DNA of 64,000 nucleotides from Muscardinus avellanarius (taxonomy: Eukaryota; Chordata; Mammalia; Rodentia; Gliridae), in NCBI GenBank assembly GCA_963383645.1, contig OY726562.1, positions 67,001-131,000 on the forward strand, in the 5' to 3' direction. Positions 1 to 11,250 of the stretch are shown piece after piece (the stretch's first letter is position 1; each line of letters starts with the position of its first letter). Below the pieces are notes generated by a model that made no database searches, was not told the DNA's origin, and saw nothing but the letters and a program-made list of their open reading frames with translations. A program made the position numbers and the translations under genes.

Positions 1-344
1 AGTTTTTTTTTTTTTTGTTCTGAACTAACTAAAATTACTTCCTTGAATAGCTTATAATTTTGCTTCTGAAAACAATCCTAAAGCAGAAGTCCCAGAAATG
101 TTTTGAGATGTGGCAGTGCGTGTTGGCCTCCTGCCCTGGACTGCTAAGAGCTGTGCTCGTGGCAGGGCTGTGTGCTTTGGCTTTGATGCCTTCACTAGTT
201 CAGCAGTATTGGCACTTTTACGTTTATAGAACGCGTCATGTGATTTTATTCTGTGCAGTAGGGACTTATTTTGTGTGATTGTGTTGTGAATTTGTAGTGC
301 CTCCTATGTATTCTTGACCACACTTTATTTTTCAATTCTGTTAG
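1..344. other. CSGALNACT2 intron 3' end
   Basis: AT-rich intronic sequence ending in a pyrimidine-rich tract and TTAG acceptor at 343-344. It starts with a T-run. No exon or recognisable repeat is seen. Confidence 0.7.
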
Positions 345-446
345 GGATGTTTGTATTCATCAGGACAAGATGATTCATCTCACAGTGGTGTATTTTGGTA
401 AAGAAGGACTGTCTAAAGTCAAGTCTGCCCTAGAATCTGTCGCAAG
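345..446 (+). CDS. CSGALNACT2: CSGALNACT2 coding exon (DVCIHQDKMIHLTVVYFGKEG)
   Basis: This is the first of five CSGALNACT2 exons in the window, 102 bp. Its first base completes a codon from the preceding exon, then it reads DVCIHQDKMIHLTVVYFG followed by KEGLSKVKSALESVA and ends with AG of a split serine codon completed in the next exon. The acceptor is TTAG at 343-344. The donor is GTTGGT at 447, weaker than consensus. The segment is part of the GT-A-like catalytic domain, where the strand HLTVVYFG precedes the helix GLSKVKSALE. It lies upstream of the DXD motif carried by the next exon. Assignment rests on peptide similarity and on phase agreement with exon 3480-3658. Confidence 0.95.
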
Positions 447-869
447 GTTGGTGAGCCATGTCCATAGTGGAGTCTTATGTATAACACTATTTGAAGAATA
501 AGGATTTTAGATATTTAAAGAGCCAGTAATATTGAATGGCTGCTGTACAAGTTGGCTGAGCAGGAGGGTGGTGGTGGTGGTGGTGGTAAGCTCCCCCTCT
601 CACGTGTAGCCCTGCACACCTCCATGCCCGCGCTACTCTGCAGCAGCCTGGCATGCTCGGGTGTTCTGCTTTTCTATGTGAGGCTGCTTTCCCTTTCCCC
701 AAGTCTAATGCTGGCATGTCGGCACCATTGTCTCCTGAGCTGTTGTCACTTTTCTGTCCTTCCATTTCCTCAAGTTCCTTCTTCTCCCTCTGTAAATGAT
801 GCTTGGGTCTCCCATATCCTAAAAACAAAACAAACAAAAACTCCGCAGGAGACACTGATATATTTCTGT

Positions 870-965
870 CTTCTCACAGCCAACCCTCACAGAACAGCAG
901 ATCTAGAGCCTAGCAGCCCATATAGTGCCTGGTGCATAGTAGGTTCTCAGAGGTTTGAATAAATT
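870..965 (+). repeat. MIR-like ancient SINE, 3' end
   Basis: The segment reads like the conserved MIR tail: a GTGCCTGGTGCATAGTAGG core followed by a TCAGAGGTTTGAATAAATT ending. It is strongly diverged and boundaries are approximate. Confidence 0.5.
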
Positions 966-2450
966 AATTCATAATTTCTTGAAACTAAACTTTTTACTCT
1001 TTAGATCCCAGTGTTTTCTTCTCTTAAGGTGTGGGCCCAAAGATAGGGCCCAGCAGCCAAAGTCAGCCTTTCTCTGTTATCCTCCCTAGTCAAGGCTTTA
1101 CATTTGACACCCTAACCAGCACTTCCTTCTTAAAGTGTTTTTATGTTTGCTAAATGTAAATATTTTGTAAACGTAAATATGTTGTAAATATTAGATTGTC
1201 TTCTCTAACCATACCAACTCCATGTCCTTTAGTTATTCCTTTACCTTTCTGCTAGTCGTGGCCATTCCCTAACAGTCCAGCTTTGGCCAGTCCCTCTTCT
1301 CTAATTGTTCACTAACATTCATTGAGTCCCAACTACTGTGTTCCAGATACACTGCTTGGGAGTCTGGCTGGGGTAGTGGGAAGAAGACTGGGCGCAGCTG
1401 TGAGTCTCTGCCCCTTCCCTGCAGGGCCTCTTACAGCCTTGATGTACATAAATACACACGGCTCGCTGTCTCCCCTCCCCACACCAGTCCGCGGTGGCCC
1501 TCTTTCAGCTCAGAGTCAGGCTACTTTCATGAGCCCCAGGCTCTGAGAGCCAGAGTCTTTCACTCATGTTTACCTGTAATCACCTCTGGCGAGTGACTTC
1601 ATACTTACCACAGGACCTTTCCTCTGTCCCTGCCTTGCTACTGCCCCACCTTGTGCCAGTCCGCCTCCCTCTGTCATCCCTCCCTCTTCCCCTCCTTACT
1701 GGTCTTCACTCTACTAAATACCAAGCACCTGTCCTGGTATTGCTGAAGTTGTCCTTGTGTTGTCAAGACTCAACTGTGGCAAATGTTAGAAACTTGAGCT
1801 TGCTTAAGGAACATGGGAACAGCATTGGAGAGTCTTGGATACCTCCCAGAAGTAAAAGGGACGTTACAGCCGAATCTGGAGAAGAAAGACCCTTGGGGTC
1901 TCAGGGCCTGGAACCCCAGCATTCTCTTGTCATCGTCCTGCCTGTTTCTCTGCATGTTGACTTCATTCTCCTGTTGCAGACTGGCTTCTTCCACATGGTG
2001 AGGGATGTGGCTGTTGGTGGCTCTGGGCTCACATCTCAGCTTTGTCATCAGAGAGGAAAGAGCTTTCTCCCAGCTCCAGTTGAGATAATCCCAAGGAAGG
2101 ACATTTCCCCAATCTTGAGCCAGTCGCTCTGGCCAGGTGGGGTGGGGGTTTTGTGATTGGCCCCACTTGAGCCTGGTCCCCATTCCCAGAAAATGACATG
2201 GTTGGGGTGGGCAGAGTGAGGGGTGTTCTGTGACCAGCGCTTACTCCTGGTGCGGGGCATGCGAGTGGTACTGGTCAGTTTCCACACAAGAGGGAAGAGG
2301 TTTACATGCCGTAGGTGGGGAGAAGAGCCCTGGGCGCAGAGCCCACTCCACACTGGAGCCTCTGCTTGCATCTCCATCACTCCTGCTGTGCCGTTGTAAG
2401 AGGGTCTTCCTCACTTGCTCCTGTTGTTGATCCAGCTGAATTCTAGTGCC

Positions 2451-2600
2451 TGGGTTCTCCAGTTGAGTGACAGGCACCTGGAGGGCTTACGGAAACATCT
2501 GGCTCCACCCTTTGCCTCTGAGCCATTGTCTGGGTGGGGCTGAGAATGTGCGTCTCCTCTGGTGCTGTGAGTTTGGAGGCTTCAGTGTGAGAACAAGTGG
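2451..2600 (+). mobile_element. MER5A-like hAT-Charlie relic
   Basis: The order of short blocks matches MER5A as I know it: CACCTGGAGGGCTTACGGAAA, then a CCACCC block, then GGTGGGGCTGAGAATGTGCG and a terminal GTGAGAAC. This is a short nonautonomous DNA transposon shared by placental mammals. No coding capacity. Confidence 0.65.
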
Positions 2601-2889
2601 TCCAGCAGAAGAGTCCCCCTTGCCCCGAGGGTACTGACCACTCTCTTCAGCCTGGCATGAAAGGCGCTCCTGGCCTGATCTCTCCTGTTGGTCCCCATCT
2701 GATTGGCCCGACGCCTGAGTGCTCTCTAAAATGCTCTCTACTTTCTCACCTCTTTGCTTTTGAGAATGACTTTACATTCATGGCACTGAATTCAGGATTT
2801 TCACCCAGGCATAACTTACGTTCCATTTCTCATATCTTCTCTAACAACTCCAGATATAAGTGATCTCCCCCCGACACACACAACTGCTG

Positions 2890-3030
2890 TTCATCCATTC
2901 ATTCAGCAAATATTTATTAAACTCCTATCCTGAAGAGCACTGTGTGCATAGTAACAAACAAAACAAAATCCTTGCTCCATGGAATAGGCAGACATTCAAA
3001 CAAACTATCTGGTGACAGAAAGAAAGGAAG
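2890..3030 (+). repeat. Ancient mammalian interspersed repeat fragment
   Basis: ATTCATTCAGCAAATATTTATT followed by a CTGAAGAGCACTG block and AATCCTTGCTCCATGGA is typical of an old, widely dispersed mammalian repeat. A sibling fragment lies at 10570-10700 and a weaker one near 36700. I do not name the family with confidence. Confidence 0.45.
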
Positions 3031-3479
3031 ATAGAGATGAAAGCTGGGGGAGAGAACAGAGATGCAAGAGTGGAAGATGGGGCTGCTTCCCGTGTGGCAT
3101 CGGAATTGTACCTCTGATGAGGGGCGTTTGTGCAAAGACCTGAAGCACACCAGGAAAACTCTCTTTATGCAGACTGCATTGATTACCAAACATCATGGCT
3201 CTTTTTCCATGTGTATTTATCTCCCCAATAGATTTTTAATATCTTGAGGAACAGTGGCCGTGCGGTAACTTTTTAAGTCTTATGTTGCTAGCACATTTCC
3301 TCAACTGTGATGCTTAGTGAATATCTGTCCCTGGTGATGATCAAACACATGAAGCCAATGTGAATGTGGAACCAACATGATAAAATATTTAAAGCATAAA
3401 ACATAGTTTGTAAGTTCTCTTGAAGGAAAAGCGTTGTTAAAGTGGGATTTACCATTTGCTGTATGTGCTTTCCTCATAG

Positions 3480-3658
3480 TGAGTCTAATTTTCACAATTA
3501 CACCTTGGTCTCACTGAATGAAGAATTTAACCGTGGACGAGGACTAAATGTGGGTGCCCGAGCTTGGGACAAGGGAGAGGTCTTGATGTTTTTCTGTGAT
3601 GTTGATATATATTTCTCAGCCGAATTCCTTAACAGCTGCCGATTAAATGCTGAGCCAG
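3480..3658 (+). CDS. CSGALNACT2: CSGALNACT2 coding exon with DVD metal motif
   Basis: This 179-bp exon begins with T, completing AG|T serine, and reads [34 protein letters not shown] and [19 protein letters not shown], then RLNAEP plus a split glycine codon. CDVDIYF is the DXD-type motif that coordinates the divalent metal and UDP-sugar in this glycosyltransferase family, so this exon carries the nucleotide-sugar binding core. The acceptor is CCTCATAG at 3479 and the donor is GTGCGT at 3659. FHNYT contains an NYT sequon, a potential N-glycosylation site. The reading frame is undamaged and the match to known CSGALNACT2 is near identity. Confidence 0.97.
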
Positions 3659-5348
3659 GTGCGTAAAACGTCAATAGACGAGCTGAGTACGGAGTTGAGA
3701 ACAGTGTTAGCATGTCCTATGTTTTGAATCAGGTTAATTTGAGGGGAAGAAAATTTTACTTACGCCCTAGAATGTTTTTTCTTAAGTTATATTAGGAATA
3801 ATTTAGCTGGAATACTGAGTAAGAACTTGAAAATCTGACCCTGTGAAGCAAATATCTTTTGTTCTTTTGGAACCGAATTCCAATGGCTACATTTGAAGCA
3901 AAATAAAGAAGCCAAAGAAATAGATGTCCAGAAATTGATGGGGAGAAAGCAACTCAGGTCAGAAAGAGAGCCACACAGATGATGTGGAGTTGTGAGAGTC
4001 AGGTGTTCAGCCTCAAGCAGACAGTGTCCACTCTCTGCTGTATACTCACACACACACACTCACACGCATGTGCACCCTGATGCAGAGGGCTAGACAACAG
4101 GCGGGGACTCCAGATTATGCACTTTGGGGAGATTTGCTATACTTTGCCATATGACTTGGATTTTTTTGAAAATGAATGAGCAAATGGCAGTAATATAAAT
4201 CAAATTTAATTTTAAATATAAAATGTATTTCTATATTAAAGATTCTCAACAGGAGAAATACAGCGTATAACATGGGGACTGCAGTAACTATGTATTATAC
4301 TTGAAATGCTAAGAAATGTTCTTACCAAAAAATAATAAGAAGTAGATGAGAGATAATCACCATGAGTTAATCAATCCACAGATATGAACACACTGTGCAC
4401 CGTACATACATTTTCATTTGCCAATTAAATAATTTTTAAATGAAAGAATCACAGTATATTTTTGTGTTGAACTCTGCACCTTAGCAAACGACTAATTTCT
4501 TATTGATCATGTTTGACCAGAGACAGTTGTCAGTGGCTGAGAGCCTAGTGAGTACATGTGGGTGAGGTTTGTTTTTGTTACTCTAGACAGCATGAAGCCC
4601 GAAACACAGAAGCAGAAGGAGACATATTTGTTCAGTATAAAAGAAATATTTTTATATCCAGAAATAGATTTGCCTCTCCACCCTAAATGGGTGTGAATGA
4701 AGGAGTTGTGAGTCTCTGCTAGGGTTGTGAAAAGGCTGCCAGGTCACTCCAGAGCTCCAGGAGGGCCACTGTCCACTGAGGGGGGATAGACTCGTTCTTC
4801 AGGGTCCTGTAAGTGCCATCAGTTTGAACACTAATATCAGGGGTCTTCTGGAAGGGCCAATACATCAGATGTTTCTAACCATTATCTTCCCAACTTCTTT
4901 GTATTTACTGTTTTTAATGAATCTGTTTGAAGGGTAGATTTAACAGAAATTTCTAGATGTTTCTCCAAGGTTAATCTACATCTGTTGATGTTTATGGAAT
5001 GAAGTCACTAGTATTAGATGGCTAAATCTAAAGAATAGCTGGGAGAATACCTTCATGTGCCTCCCTAGAGTCAAAGGGAATCGACCTGAAGCCCCCTGAA
5101 GGTTTTTTCTCTATTCTTCTGCAGAGTATAGTTTTATAGCCTTACCTTCTGATATGCTGCAATAGCGTCATCATGGTCATCAAATCAACATAATATTCTG
5201 TAGCTTGAATATTGGTAAAATACAGTATTACTAAGACAAAATTATCATAGGTGATTTTAAAAGGACCTTAATAAAGCCTCAGTAGATATAGTAATGAAGA
5301 TTCATTTTATAGCTTCCTTGTATAATATAAATGTATATATATTTATAG
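3659..5348. other. CSGALNACT2 intron between exons at 3480-3658 and 5349-5443
   Basis: AT-rich intron of 1.7 kb. No SINE is recognised. It ends in an AT-repeat-like stretch (TATAATATAAATGTATATAT) directly before the TTTATAG acceptor, so the polypyrimidine tract is very poor. Confidence 0.75.
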
Positions 5349-5443
5349 GTAAAAAGGTGTTTTACCCTGTGGTGTTCAGTCTTTACAATCCTGCCATTGT
5401 TTATGCCAACCAGGATGTGCCGCCTCCTGTGGAACAGCAGCTG
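5349..5443 (+). CDS. CSGALNACT2: CSGALNACT2 coding exon ([20 protein letters not shown])
   Basis: A 95-bp exon that begins with GT completing the split glycine codon, then [31 protein letters not shown], ending on a codon boundary. The acceptor is TTTATAG at 5348, with no clear pyrimidine tract; the donor is GTGAGTC at 5444. In the folded enzyme this region follows the DXD strand and forms part of the acceptor side of the catalytic cleft (family inference). The downstream intron opens with a CTC/TCC run that reads through as a spurious leucine-rich ORF. Confidence 0.96.
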
Positions 5444-5513
5444 GTGAGTCGTCGTCTCCTCCTCCTCCTCCTCTTCCTTCTTGTTTTTGTACTGGGAGCA
5501 TTCCATATCCAAG

Positions 5514-5668
5514 CTACACCCCCAGCTCTTTTTTATTTTTTGCTTACAACACAGTCTCACTAGGTTGTTGACAATCCCTAAGTTGCTGGGGTTGGTCTCA
5601 AACCTGTGATCCTCCTATCTCAGCCTCCCAACACTGGGATTACAGGCATTAGCCACCAAGCCTGGTGA
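5514..5668 (-). mobile_element. SINE, B1-dID type, partial
   Basis: Reverse-orientation copy: CAGCTCTTTTTTATTTT, then ACAGTCTCACTAGGTTG, and the B1 head complement ending in AGCCACCAAGCCTGG. The ID tail is mostly missing. Confidence 0.8.
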
Positions 5669-5808
5669 CACTTTTTACACTGTTGAATATGTTTGTTTAG
5701 GTAGAAAGCAAAGTTAAAATTAAAACAAGGTTAGGATAAACATTTCCATATTATCTCTCACACTCGCAACAAAATCCTTTTACATTTTTTTACTTCAAAA
5801 CTAAGTGA

Positions 5809-5866
5809 TAGCTCGAAGGTTGAATGCCCCCGAGTTCCATCCCCAGACCGGGGGGAAAAAAAAATT
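5809..5866 (+). mobile_element. ID-like SINE tail fragment
   Basis: Contains AGCTCGAAGGTTGAATGCCCC and GTTCCATCCCCAGACC, the ID (tRNA-derived) module with A- and B-box remnants, followed by an A-rich end. Confidence 0.7.
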
Positions 5867-5928
5867 AAATCTATTCTTTCAGATTAAGAATAATATACTA
5901 CAGGAAATTAGATAGAAAATTATAGAAT

Positions 5929-6152
5929 GAGCCGGGCATGGTGGCACACGCTCATAATCCCTGCGCTTGGGAGACGGAGACAGGAGGATCGCACAGGTTC
6001 GAAGCCAGCCTCAGCAGGCTTAAGAGACCCTGTTTCCAAATAAAATATAAAAAATAGGTCTGGGAGTGTAGCCCGGAGGTAGAAGTGGTAGGGGTAACAT
6101 TCAGACCACAGTCCATCCCCAGTACGACCAAAAAAAAAAAAAAAAAAAAAAA
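5929..6152 (+). mobile_element. SINE, B1-dID type, near full length
   Basis: GAGCCGGGCATGGTGGCACAC head, CCCTGTTTCCAAATAAAAT linker, tRNA-like tail GGTCTGGGAGTGTAGCCCGG and a poly-A run. It forms an inverted pair with the copy at 6224-6444. Confidence 0.9.
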
Positions 6153-6223
6153 AGAAAAGAAAATTATAGAATGAGACTACCATATATCAAAACTTAAACT
6201 TATTGTCAAACTATACCTACATA

Positions 6224-6444
6224 AGCTTTTTTTTTTTTTTTTCTGGTAGTACTGGAGGTAAAACCCAGGGGCATTCTACCTCCATGCTACACCCCCAGCA
6301 CTATTTTATTTCTTATTTTGAAACAGGATCTCACTAAATTGCTGGGGGTCTCACTAAATTGTTGTGGCTGGTCTTGAACCTGTAATCCTTCTGTCTCAGC
6401 CTCCCAAGTTCTGGAATTACTAGCGTGCACCACCATGCCTGGCT
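6224..6444 (-). mobile_element. SINE, B1-dID type
   Basis: Poly-T start, then the complement of the ID tail (GGTAGTACTGGAGGTAAAACC) and the B1 head complement ending CACCATGCCTGGCT. Confidence 0.9.
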
Positions 6445-6872
6445 TATGTAAGCTTTTTAAAATTTTTAGATAAACTTATTCTTTTGAAATAAAGTTAGGC
6501 TTAGGGAGAAGTTGAGAATTCCTATACTCGATCCAGTTTTCCTTAATGTTACATCTTACATAACCTGTTTCATTTGTTCTCAAAATTAAGAAATTAACAC
6601 TGGCAAGTTACTGCTAGAAACACTGTAGCTTTTGTTAGAATTTCTCAATTGCATTTATTATACTATTTTAATGTTAACATTAAGAAAGTAGAAACAAATA
6701 TGCTAAGAAGTCAATTTAAATAAAAACTTCAAGGAAACCAGAAGGAAAGAAATTAGCGGGACAGAAATTAACGAAGTAAAAATAGGTTGACAAATATAGG
6801 AACTTATTGTTTATGTGAAAAGATAATTTTTTAAAACTCATAAATTGGGCAGATTTGAAGTAAAATGGGAAA

Positions 6873-7083
6873 CACAGCCACATGTAGTGGCACATACCTG
6901 AAATCCCAGTACTTGGGAGGCCAAGACAGGAGGATTGTAGGTTCAGGGCCAGCCTCAGCAATCAAGTGAAACCCTCAGCAACTTAGTGAGACCCTGTTTC
7001 AAAATAAAAAATAAAAAGGGCTGGATGTATAGTTCAGAGATAGAATACCCCTGGTTTCAATCTCCAGAATAAAAAAAAAAAAA
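6873..7083 (+). mobile_element. SINE, B1-dID type, old copy
   Basis: Diverged head CAGCCACATGTAGTGGCAC, GACCCTGTTTCAAAATAAAAA linker, ID tail and poly-A. Confidence 0.85.
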
Positions 7084-7119
7084 GGGAGGAAACCACAACA
7101 TTGAAAATGAAAATATGAT

Positions 7120-7545
7120 GCCAGGTGTGATGGCGCATGCTTGTAATCCCAGCATTTGGGTGGTTGAGACAGGAGGACCCAGGTTTGTGGCCAGCCTCAG
7201 CTACTTAGAAAGGCCCTTTGTAACTCTGTGAGACCCTGCTTCAAAATAGAGTAGGAGCCAGGCGTGGTGGCGCACGCTTGTAATCCCAGCATTCGGGAGG
7301 CTGAGACTGGAGGACCGCGGTTCACGGACAACCTCAGCTACTTAGTGAGGCCCTCTGCAACTCAGTGAGACCCGGTTTCAAAATAAAGAATAAAAAATAG
7401 GGCAGGGGGTGTAGCTCGGAGGTCAAATGCCCCTGGGTTCCATCCCCAGACCCCCCCCTCACAAAAAAAATAATAATAAAATAGGACTGGGGGTGTTGCT
7501 CGGAGGTAGAATGTCCCTGGGTTCCATCCCCAGTATCACAAAAAA
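7120..7545 (+). mobile_element. Two tandem B1-dID SINEs plus an extra ID module
   Basis: A headed copy without an ID tail (7120-7253) is followed by a complete copy (7257-7482) with the tail GGGTGTAGCTCGGAGGTCAAA, and then by an additional ID module (7483-7545, ACTGGGGGTGTTGCTCGGAGG). Modular array, all in the same direction. Confidence 0.85.
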
Positions 7546-7825
7546 TAAAAGAAATGAAAATATAATTTGAGAGAAATCAATTTTATGTAGTAAGTTTAAA
7601 ATATTCTATATAAAAGGAAATATTTGAGAATTTATAAAATATCAAGACAACTTGTTAGTATTATATAAATAAAAGAGGTGGAAGCTTTGAAAAATCTAAG
7701 AGCCTTTTAAAAAATTAGAACAGTTATCAAAAAACTACCTTGTAGGTGCAAAAACATAATGTTTTATTGATGAGTTTTTCCAAACTTTCAAACAGTAATT
7801 TTAATGCCTTAAAATTACCTAAGCT

Positions 7826-8014
7826 AGCTGGGCATGGTGGCACACGCTTGTAATCCCTGCGCTTGGGAGGCAGAGACAGGAGGATTGGGCAGGTTTGAAG
7901 CCAGCTGTGCTGGCTTAAGAGACCCTGTTTACAAATAAAAATATAAGGTCTGGGAGTGTAGCCCAGAGGTAGAGGGCTTCCAGGAACCCCAGTACCGCAA
8001 AAAAAAAAAAAAAA
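7826..8014 (+). mobile_element. SINE, B1-dID type (CTTCCAGGAACC tail)
   Basis: Head AGCTGGGCATGGTGGCACACG; the tail has GGGCTTCCAGGAACCCCAG instead of the standard ID B-box end, marking a separate subfamily. Confidence 0.88.
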
Positions 8015-8182
8015 TTACCTAAGCGATTTCATGGAGCCAGCATTATCTTTATACAAACACCTTACAGAGCTTGAGAGCTGGAGTTACACACACACACCCC
8101 CTCCACCTCGTCTGTGGCAAAGTGGCAGACTGAGCTCCGACATCTACCTTATCTGATACCCCAAATTTTTTAAAAATGAATT

Positions 8183-8496
8183 ATTGTGGTGCGTGCTTAT
8201 AATACCAGTCACTCAGATGGATGAAACAGGAGAATCACAAGTTCAAGGCCCGTCTCAGCAACCTAGTAAGATCCTGTCTCAAATATAATTAAACAGCCAG
8301 GCGTGGTGGCGCACGCTTGTCATCCCAGCATTCGGGAGGCTGAGATAAGGATCATAGTTCAAGGACAGCCTCAGCTACTTAGTGAGGCCCTCTGCAACTC
8401 AGTGAGACCTGGTTTCAAAATAAAGAATAAAAAATAAGGCAGGGGGTGTAGCTCAGAGGTTGAATGCCCCTGGTTTCCATCCTCAGACTCGCAAAA

Positions 8497-8505
<9 letters not shown>
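8183..8505 (+). mobile_element. Two B1-dID SINE copies (one partial, one full)
   Basis: A truncated old head at 8183-8292 is followed by a full copy at 8294-8505 with head CAGCCAGGCGTGGTGGCGCA and tail GGGGGTGTAGCTCAGAGG. The poly-A tail runs into the AT microsatellite. Confidence 0.85.
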
Positions 8506-8547
<42 letters not shown>

Positions 8548-8576
8548 TATATATATATTATATATATATATATAAA
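8504..8576. repeat. (AT)n microsatellite
   Basis: Near-pure AT dinucleotides directly after a SINE poly-A tail, with one AAAT interruption. Likely expanded from the tail. Confidence 0.95.
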
Positions 8577-9246
8577 ATTTAGCAGGTTTAATGATGTGAC
8601 TCTGTGGTAGAGCGCCTCTGGCTTCAGTCCGCAATATAATAGAAAGAGAGACAGACAGGCATTAGTATTGAGAAATGAGAGACGCCATCAGTAGACATAG
8701 TTTAGAGCAATTTCTCTCAGGTGGCAACAGTTGGCATAGCATTGCTGGAGGAGAGAGCAGCCAGAACATGGTCACGAGAACAGTGAATGAAGATGAGTCT
8801 CCTGGGTGTCCTCCAGGCTCCTGGCAGACAGGGAGTGGAGAGAGCCTGGACCAGTTGAGCAGCAGCATCACAGGAGCTACGCTCAGACTACAGCAGTGTG
8901 TTTGGTCTCTACAGCAGAGAGGCAGATCAGGGTGGATAGGAGCCCCTAGACTCCAGAGATGCGCTACCAGGGGCACATTCTTCCAGGAACCACCTTCTGC
9001 CCTACTCTGCTCTTACTGGAGAAGGCCATGACAATCATGGCTGAGAGCTACGGATTTTTGAAAAGTAATTTTGAAACAAGTAGCAATTAACCAAGATGCA
9101 CCAAACATTTCAGGAAACTAATACTATGAAATCTTAATAAACAGAAAATTTAACATGTGCAAATATGAATACATGTTGAAAATAGCCTTAAAATAAACAT
9201 ATATTTGGGGTAATTTGAGAAAACATTAAAAATCTTACAGTCTTCT

Positions 9247-9462
9247 TTTTTTATTTATTTAGTTTTTAGCAGCACTGGGGATAGAACCCAGGAGCATTTT
9301 ACTTCGAAGCTACACCCCAGCCTCATTTTATATTCTTTATTTGAAATAGGGTCTCACTGAGTTGCAAAGGGCCTAAGTAGCTGAAGCTGTTTACAAACCA
9401 TGATCTTCCTGTCTCAGCCTCCCAAATGCAGGGATTATAAGCATGTGCCACCATGCCTGGCT
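9247..9462 (-). mobile_element. SINE, B1-dID type
   Basis: Starts with TTTATTTATTTAG, complement of the ID tail (AGCACTGGGGATAGAACCC), ends CACCATGCCTGGCT. Confidence 0.9.
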
Positions 9463-9509
9463 TACAGTTTTATTTTATGATTTGTTGGGAAAAGAATCAG
9501 AACTTGGAG

Positions 9510-9715
9510 GCTGGATGTGGTGGTGCAGGCTTGTAATCCCAGCCTTTAGGAGGCTGAGACATGGAGGATCGAGGTTCATGGCCAGCCTTGGCTACTTAAT
9601 TGCAAGTCAGTAGACCGGGTTTCAAAATAAAGATAAAAAATAGGGCTGGGGATGTAACTCGGAGGTAGAATGCCCCTGGGTTTAATGCCTAGTACCACAA
9701 AATGTAAAATAAAAA
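9510..9715 (+). mobile_element. SINE, B1-dID type
   Basis: Head GGCTGGATGTGGTGGTGCAG, linker GTTTCAAAATAAAG, tail GGGATGTAACTCGGAGG, A-rich end. Inverted relative to 9247-9462. Confidence 0.88.
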
Positions 9716-10569
9716 AGAAAGAAAGGAGGGAAGGTCTTTCTGCTAAGGGGCTGTTAGAGGAACCTTCAGATGGCAGGCAGGAGCAGCCAAACAGTGCCTG
9801 AGGCAGGTCACTCCAGTAGAAGGGACAGCTGTGGAGTCTCCTGAGGTGGCTGGACCACAGCCAACAGGCAAGGCGCAGGAGGCCAGCCCAGTCTGTGAGG
9901 CCGAGGAGGCGTTTGGATTGTATGTGAGTGCAGAGCGCACTTGGAGGGAGAACAGACTGCAGTGCCCGTGGGAAGCAGCCACTTGGCCTCTTGCAGTGAA
10001 CAGGGAGCAGACTGGCCTGGGTGGGGTATAACTAGAGAGAGCTTCGGGTCTGATTGGGAGGCTGAACTGGCAGAGGATGCCGATGGCTCAGATGCCGGGA
10101 CCAGGAGAGCTGAGAGAGGACAAAGAAGGACTTGAGCTGGAGCCACAGTGGCGTGTGTTGCCCGCTAGACACCCAGGGTGCGCGTGTCACCAGGTGGCTT
10201 TGTGGGCCTGCTGTTCCGGGAGGGACTGAGGCTGGAGACTCACGTGATTCTAAGGACAGATGAGGCAATGCAATGAAATACTGACAGGACGAAGCTGCGT
10301 TCCTTCTGCTTTCCTCAGTAAAAGCGTGTGGCTTTAAAAATCAGATAAAACGAATGAGGCCTTTCCCCAGTCTGGTACTATTTGAAGAATTTTCATAGAA
10401 ACTAAGCTACAAGGTCATTGTATTTATAAAATCAAAATTGGTGTTAAGTAAAGATGTGGAAGTGGATGTTTTACTTTTTTTGTATGAAGTATATCTTTTA
10501 ACTAAAGAGATAAGACTACCAGAGTCTTGGTTCTTCCACCAAAATTTTGCTCCTAAAATTCACTTACTT

Positions 10570-10700
10570 ATTCTTTAACACATATTTATGGAAAGTTTAC
10601 ATGTGCCTGGCACTGTCATGGATACTAGGGACTACTATAGCAATAATCAGAAGCTATGAAAGTCCCATCCTTGAGTAGCTTTACATTCTAGAAGAGGTAA
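10570..10700 (+). repeat. Ancient mammalian interspersed repeat fragment
   Basis: TTTAACACATATTTATGGA followed by GTGCCTGGCACTGTCATGG and TTTACATTCTAGAAGAGG. Same old family as the fragment at 2890; not named. Confidence 0.5.
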
Positions 10701-11100
10701 CGCACACCTCATCTACCAGCCCACCCTAAGCCTAGCCCTTGGACTGCCTGGTTCATTTTGTTTTCCAACTGGTTCTCCCATTCCACACAACAGCATTTTC
10801 AGACTGTCCCCACTCTTGTAAATATTAGTCTCTCCTGCTTAAACATGCCCACCTCTCTGCGCAGAGCCTGCCTCACTGACCTCCTCAGAGAAGCCTGCTG
10901 TGCCAGCTGCAAAGGGTTCTTCTCTGTCACATTCTTCCCCAGCCTGACGCATATCAACCACCTGAAATGTGCATGTGTTTATTTGCCTTTTGTTTTTTGT
11001 CTCTACTTGGACTTTAATAGGGACAGCTTCTTTTTAAGGCTGTTTTCCCTCATAGTAGAAAGGGACTTGGCAGTTCTAAGCTTTGTATCTGTATCCTACA

Positions 11101-11250
11101 CCAGGGATTAGCAGCCTTTTTCTGAAAACAGCCAGATAGGAAAATTTAGGTTTTGTAAGCCATAGACTCCTACTGTAACTACTCAACTCCACCGCTGTAA
11201 ATAAAATTATTTAAAAGTGGGCAGCAGGCCACAGTTAGCCCACGGCCATA
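11101..11250 (+). mobile_element. MER20-like hAT-Charlie relic
   Basis: CCAGGGATTAGCAGCCTTTT, then CAGCCAGATAGGAAAATTTAG and CTACTCAACTCCACCGCTG correspond in order to MER20 as I recall it. A second, opposite-orientation copy is at 55480-55622. Confidence 0.65.

Larger units (their letters stand above)
447..3479. other. CSGALNACT2 intron between exons at 345-446 and 3480-3658
   Basis: About 3 kb of intron without young SINEs. It contains a degenerate MIR-like end near 870-965, a MER5A-like DNA transposon relic at 2451-2600 and an old repeat beginning with ATTCATTCAGCAAATATTTATT near 2890. The rest, including the ORFs on both strands, shows no protein similarity I recognise. Confidence 0.7.

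Noticed and set aside
1566..2156. 196-codon plus-strand frame
   Set aside because: Lies in a CSGALNACT2 intron, with no recognisable protein features. An equally long frame on the opposite strand suggests chance.
7400..7460. tRNA-like GTGTAGCTCGGAGG...GGTTCCATCCCC segments
   Set aside because: A- and B-box words belong to ID-type SINE tails. No cloverleaf with proper acceptor and anticodon stems can be drawn.
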